A program made the position numbers and the translations under genes. A stretch of 64,000 bases of DNA. Origin: Uloborus plumipes. Taxonomy: Eukaryota; Arthropoda; Arachnida; Araneae; Uloboridae. Below are positions 59,276 to 64,000 of this stretch, in pieces (within the stretch, counting starts at the first letter, position 1; each line of letters starts with the position of its first letter). Under the pieces are notes generated by a model that saw only the letters and a program-made list of their open reading frames with translations, was not told the DNA's origin and searched no databases. The DNA lies in assembly GCA_038373865.1 (NCBI GenBank), contig JAXGGA010001580.1, positions 21,001 through 85,000 on the forward strand, in the 5' to 3' direction.

Positions 59276-60204
59276 ATACGCCCCAAGTTCGCTCTCTCTT
59301 AATCACACATTAAAAACGATTTCATGAATGACTGAACATGAATCCTGCTGGGCCTTTCCTCTCAAAATATTCGCATAATGGGAGAAAAAGTATTGTGCAA
59401 GAGAAACTGGATTTACACCGTTGCGAGGATAATAGCTCGCGCGACAGCTGCAGTTGATGTGTTTGATTAATAGAGGCATTAATTCCCACCATGTCGTAAA
59501 AATGTTTCTCTAAGAGCTATCATCATCGGCCCAATAGGAAATCGACTGAGAAATAAATTTCGCTTGAAGGAGAACAGATGAAGATATCATGGAAACGAAA
59601 TTCGTTGGGAAATGTCTGAATTGGAATGGGCAACAATTGGAAATTTGACTTATTTTTAGTTGCAAAAATGTGTTTGGTTAGTGTTAAGTCTTTTCTTTGG
59701 CTACTTTTTATTTCGTATCTGTTTAAATCTACTTTTTGCTTTATTTCTTATAAATCCATGCCATGATCAAACACATGACGGCCTTATGTTTCATTTTGAA
59801 GCATGAAATGCACATTTTTTTTTTTCTTTCCAAGAAATCACGCATTTAAGTGCGCTTTTAAAGTCTTTTTTATTGAAATTTTGTGGAAAATGTATAGAAC
59901 AGTCACGTGTGTGACAATAGCCTTATAGTTAATCCTTTCTTTAAAACTAACGCTAAGAAATAGTTTGTAGGAAAACAAAGTATGTATTTAAAACATTTAC
60001 TACAATAGATTCGAAGATATATTGCTAGAATGAGAGAGCTAGAAGAGTTCTGAAGCTGGCAATCAGAAGTATATCGTTTACGTAACAGGTTAACTTCACT
60101 TAAAAGTAATAAGTGAAAATAGATTTTTAGATTTTGCTTAGGAAATCATACGGGTAAAGTACTCTCACAAGGTTAATGAACTATAAACTTTCAACACCTT
60201 TTTT
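59276..60204. other. No gene; 59280-59660 is higher-complexity sequence
   Basis: The first 380 bp are less AT-rich and non-repetitive (ATAGCTCGCGCGACAGCTGC near 59430) without an open frame or terminal repeats. The remainder is ordinary AT-rich sequence. Confidence 0.35.
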
Positions 60205-60560
60205 AGCCTACTTCCCTGTTAAAATGAGAGAAAAAATGAAACAAGCATTAAAAGTTTTAATGCATCAAAAAATATCGCCGAGTTCAAAACAAAGTCAAAA
60301 AGGAATTAAAAAAAATGAATATTGAAAAAATTAAAATTTGAAAATAGGGTTTTGAGATGGGGAAAAATATGTGTATGTCTGTCGATTTGTCTGCCCCCCT
60401 CCTAATAACTTTAGAATGAACCGTCCGATTTCAACAAACTGTTTTTTGTTGGTAAGATCTCGGCAAGTACACCTCATTCCCATATTTGATTTTTCGATTT
60501 GAGCAATTTTTGGTTTAACTTTGAACCGTTCTAGAACGTTCTAGATCTAGTTCACTCGTA
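60205..60560 (-). repeat. Inverted copy of the 145-bp-unit element
   Basis: The minus strand carries one unit (GAACGGTTCAAAGTTAAACC and CCGAGATCTTACCAAC) followed by a GACAGACA remnant and the CCCATCTCAAAACCCTATTT tail, as at 46400-46780. Confidence 0.8.
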
Positions 60561-60569
60561 TAGAAAATA

Positions 60570-60888
60570 GACTTTTATTTGACAGAAACTTTTCTTTTTC
60601 TCCCCTCTTAATATCATTAACTTTTGGGTGATCTGTAGCAGGTTAAATTTTAAAAAAGGAAAATATTAGCATGTGTTCCGATTGACCCCTATCAGCCCGG
60701 TGAATCGAAACACGTTTAAAAAATTCTATACATAAAAAATAACTGTTTAGCATGTTTTGTCTTTTCTTGGAACATCAAAAGCAAAGCAAGACCGAAGTTT
60801 TTTCCCAAGAAATAAAATTAAAAAAAATCTTTTAACTACTGCTTTTACAATCAAGATGCAAAATGTACCGATTTACCATGTTTTATGG
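60570..60888 (+). mobile_element. 3' fragment of the pogo-like element
   Basis: Contains GTGTTCCGATTGACCCCTAT, then AAAGCAAAGCAAGACCGAAG, ending CATGTTTTATGGTA, the same order as 48420-48747. Left-truncated at about 60570. Confidence 0.75.
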
Positions 60889-61240
60889 TAGTCTTTAAAA
60901 TTAGAAAGCGTTTTTTTATATCTTATTTGATATTTCAATTACATTAATTTTTCTTTTGCGAAATTAACTTACTTGCTCTTTTGCTAAATTTTCTCAAATG
61001 GTGTATGGTCGGAACATAGGTAAAATCATTTGTACTTATTTTTTATTAAATCATATTTCCCCAGCTGATTTTAAATGCTGCTGGTAAGTCAACAGTAGAG
61101 ACTTTAGTCAACTTTCACTGTATTTGACACAGGAATGATGAGACTTTAAGAGCAAGAATCTGAGAGAGTGTCACGCATGTGATTCATGACCTCTCAGATT
61201 TCTTCCAAAAAATTACCAAATGTTTATTATCTTATTGAAA

Positions 61241-62142
61241 GACCAAATCCAGAATGTTTTGCTCTAAAGTTGAGTTGTTTAGTTTTTATGGATCCCTAAA
61301 GTTGAAGGTGCGGCATCAAAAATTAAGCGGATTTTCAAGACATGGAAATTGCTGTGAGCCAAAACTCTTACCAGGAACTGTTTAACTCCAATTTTCTTTT
61401 TGTATATGGAATATAGAAGGTTGAAACTTTACAAAATGAATGTTAAATTTGTGGTAAGTTGTTGCCGTAAGGTCAGTGAAGGCCCTCAAAACAAGGCATT
61501 TTTGACGTTTTTTAGCGTTTTTGAGGTCCAAAAACAGCTTGTACATTTCAGTTGGCACGGCAAAAGTAGTGTCGTTTGAAAGACCAGTGTAAGCACTTTA
61601 AAATAATGTATAAATAACCGAGGAAAGTTCAACGTGCTTTTAGTTGCGTAAGGCCGAAATATGAAAAATGTCATATTTTAGCGATATTCAAACGGTCATA
61701 ACTTCCTCTGCCAACAACATATTGAAATATTTTTTTTTGCCAATGTCATACTCTATTCTTTGTCTTAACAGAACAGTTGAGTCCTTTGAGGCGAAATGTG
61801 AAAATTTTTTTTTACAAAAAATATATTTTTTCCTGTGCATTTTTTGTAAAATTGCATAAAATTGCGCTAAAAAAACGTCAAAAATGCCTTGTTTCGAGGG
61901 CCTTCACTGACCTTACGGCAACAACTTACCACAAATTTAACATTCATTTTGTAAAGTTTCAACCTTCTATATTCCATATACAAAAAGAAAATTGGAGTTA
62001 AACAGTTCCTGGTAAGAGTTTTGGCTCACAGCAATTTCCATGTCTGGAAAATCCGCTTAATTTTTAATGCGGCACCTTCAACTTTAGGGATCCATAAAAA
62101 CTAAACAACTCAACTTTAGAGCAAAACATTCTGGATTTGGTC
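61241..62142. repeat. 0.9-kb foldback palindrome
   Basis: GACCAAATCCAGAATGTTTT at the left and AAAACATTCTGGATTTGGTC at the right are exact inverses. Inner blocks such as GGTCAGTGAAGGCCCTC and GAGGGCCTTCACTGACC also pair, over arms of about 280 bp each, and then more weakly towards a centre near 61690. No coding frame of note. Confidence 0.92.
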
Positions 62143-62218
62143 TTGGCTTCTTCCTCTTCAGATACGTACAAAGTACATGGTGGGGAAACGCTTCAAAGTT
62201 TTCTAAATTGCTATGGAT

Positions 62219-62490
62219 GCATTGCAAAAAATAAAATGTTGTTTTTACAGTATAATACAGCTAATGTATAGTAATAAACTGTAAAATTGCTACTTTTATA
62301 GTAATAAACTATGAAATTGCTACTTTTATAGTAATAAACTGTGAAATTGCTACTTTTACAGTAATAAACACTGTAATAACTAAAATTGCTATGTTTGCTG
62401 TTTATCACTGTGCATTTTACCGTTTTAAACTGGAAACTCTGCCTTCAGTATTATATTGTAAAAATAACAGGTTATTGTTTACGGTGTAGT
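62219..62490. repeat. ACTGTAAAAAATGAATG-type element, copy 3 (decayed)
   Basis: Starts GCATTGCAAAAAATAAAATG and has three near-identical TAAACTGTGAAATTGCTACT-type units, then CACTGTGCATTTTACC. It shares structure with the copies at 44341 and 46988. Confidence 0.65.
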
Positions 62491-63259
62491 AATTCGGGAA
62501 GAGGGGGACAGGCGGAGCATGTATGTCTCAACATCAATCTTGAACGATATTGAAGAAAATTGGTTGCTCTAGGATGACACAGCCTCTAAATTAAGTATCA
62601 TTTACGAAAATGTCAACCACATTTTTTTTTTGTATCTCTAATATTAAATCACACAATAAACGGAGTTTTCTTATTGGTACTTAAAATTCGTTAAAAAGTA
62701 ATAATACAAAATCTTGAAATATGCGTTACGCGGTCTTTATAAAAATTGGAACTATTTCGTACGAAATATTTACAGATAAATAAAATTTTTGTTGACGCAT
62801 AAATTTAAAACACAACTTTTTTCAAGCACCAAATTTATTTTCCGACTCATCAATGGACTTTATTTAACTTTAGATCATGCAACTTAAAATTGAAATAAAT
62901 AAACAAATACAAACTTTAGCTGTATAATTTGCTGTTTTGGAAGTAATACTCTTATAACTTATTTCTTTGTAATTTTTCGATGTTTTTGGACATTGCGGAC
63001 ATATGCAAATAACACAGATCTGCAAAAAAAAATTCGAACAGATGGGTGGGATGCTGATTTTAATGTTTTTCAGCGTGCTTAATCCGAATATGGGCTTCAT
63101 TTTTTTCTATCACGTACAGATTTTTTGCAACACATGAGGACTTAATTGTCAAAGTAAAAATATAAAAGTTACAAAGAAAAGCATGCGTTTATTGGAAAAA
63201 GAAGCTGTACAATTTTTTTACTCATTCCAACACATTTTAAAAAGTGGTTCACGTTTAGT
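62491..63259. other. No gene recognised
   Basis: AT-rich sequence. The 62870-63100 minus-strand frame is not recognisable. Confidence 0.45.
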
Positions 63260-63261
63260 GT

Positions 63262-63815
63262 TTACTCCTTTTCACGGTAAAACCGTTTATTCTTTTCATT
63301 GATACTCCTACTGATGCGCTTTTGCCGGTTAGAACTCTGTTTCCCGTTTGAGCATCCAACAGTAGTCTGACATCATATTTACGCTCCATTTTCCTTATTA
63401 ACGTCTCTCTATGTCTTTCACATCTTGATGAAATATCTCATTCTGTTCCTCACTGAAGCCACCAAGATTTTTGGAAAAATAGTCTACATGTCAACGTAGA
63501 AAATCGATATTTAAACTCATGTTACAGTGCTGAACTTTGAATGCAGCCAGCATTCTCTTAACGATGTTTTTTTTGCCAGAGTCTTTGTTACTTCCCAAAA
63601 AATTTGTACCACATACTTGAATGAGTTCGAGGCTTCTTTTTCAGCTTCATTCATTGATTGATTCAAAAAACAATGGGTAAGATAAAAGTTTGCGCATGTC
63701 TGGTCCTGTGAATATTCCCTCTTTCAATTTAGCTTCAAAAAATTTCAAAAACTTCGAACAAACATATTTGAAAGTCTTCATCTTTTGGCAAACACTTGAT
63801 AAATTGCTTCATCAG
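63262..63815 (-). pseudogene. Frameshifted transposon-associated protein remnant
   Basis: Read on the minus strand from about 63815, three frames in turn give GLMKQFIKCLPKDEDFQ, then FTGPDMRKLLS, LFFESINE, FKYVVQIFWEVTK, then HVDYFSKNLGG, FSEEQNEIFHQDVKDIERR, and SASVGVSMKRING near the end. At least three frame changes and stops separate them. The block around SEEQ-E-FHQD recalls an uncharacterised protein found in many copies in arthropod and cnidarian genomes and linked to transposons. This is recognition from memory. Confidence 0.5.
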
Positions 63816-63839
63816 TCCTATCCTAATTTAATATGAAAT

Positions 63840-64000
63840 AAAATAGATAATTATAAAAAAAGAAAAAAGAAAAAAAAAGAAAAAAAAAAAAATAAAAAAT
63901 ATTAAAAGAAAAGAAAAATAAAAAAAGAGAAAAAAAAAAAAAAAAAAATAAAAAAAAAAAAAAATATAAAAAAAAAAAAAAAAAAAAAGAAAAAAGAAAA
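63840..64000. repeat. Low-complexity A-rich run
   Basis: About 160 bp of almost pure A broken by single G and T. It may be a true A-rich repeat or a sequencing/assembly edge effect. Confidence 0.8.

Overview
The window reads as an AT-rich arthropod genome segment, most likely a chelicerate (spider-like). This rests on small phase-0 exons in kilobase introns, a tetraspanin and a TRAF-like protein of animal type, and a dense mix of arthropod-style transposons (hAT, Tc1/mariner, pogo-like, piggyBac-type MITE, Helitron, tRNA-derived SINEs, Penelope-like sequence). The lineage is an inference; no rRNA, mitochondrial or barcode sequence is present.

Two host genes are supported, and they converge. 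On the + strand, from 5380 to at least 16743, lie the 3' exons of a tetraspanin of the eight-cysteine (TspanC8; TSPAN5/14/17-like) subgroup: exons 5380-5478, 6856-6984, 7866-7916, two tandem 117-nt versions of the next exon (9690-9806 and 10307-10423), and a terminal exon 16675-16743. A second possible terminal exon sits at 18119-18181. The exons for transmembrane segments 1-3 were not found and probably lie upstream of the window. On the - strand, from 38328 down to 27941, five in-phase exons encode a TRAF-type zinc finger followed by a coiled coil. Neither a RING domain nor a C-terminal TRAF/MATH domain was found.

The rest is mostly repeats. There are four long foldback palindromes (11006-13656, 28306-31268, 38572-41754, 61241-62142) plus a half copy at 1613. 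Three of the four lie inside or beside the exons of the two genes. There are two nearly identical Tc1-like elements (38861-40076 + and 49459-50676 -), each inactivated by a different single lesion, and hAT-type elements with 8-bp duplications at 2034-3440 and 20545-21421. A 1.9-kb element with a 4-bp duplication (33349-35281) carries five GACCGTAACC repeats. A pogo-like element lies at 47455-48745 with two 3' fragments elsewhere. Helitron ends and helicase fragments occur at 50799-51630, 52230-53859 and 56890-57839. A Penelope-like fragment carries a recognisable type I hammerhead ribozyme (57988-58072, - strand). Satellites and minisatellites lie at 24820, 45817, 52440, 53505 and 58440.

Roughly 41.8-64 kb is essentially a transposon graveyard in which no conserved host gene was recognised. 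The observations most worth a second look are the mutually exclusive tetraspanin exons spanning the last loop cysteine and TM4, the hammerhead ribozyme, and the palindrome whose uninterrupted arm records the empty site of the Tc1 insertion.
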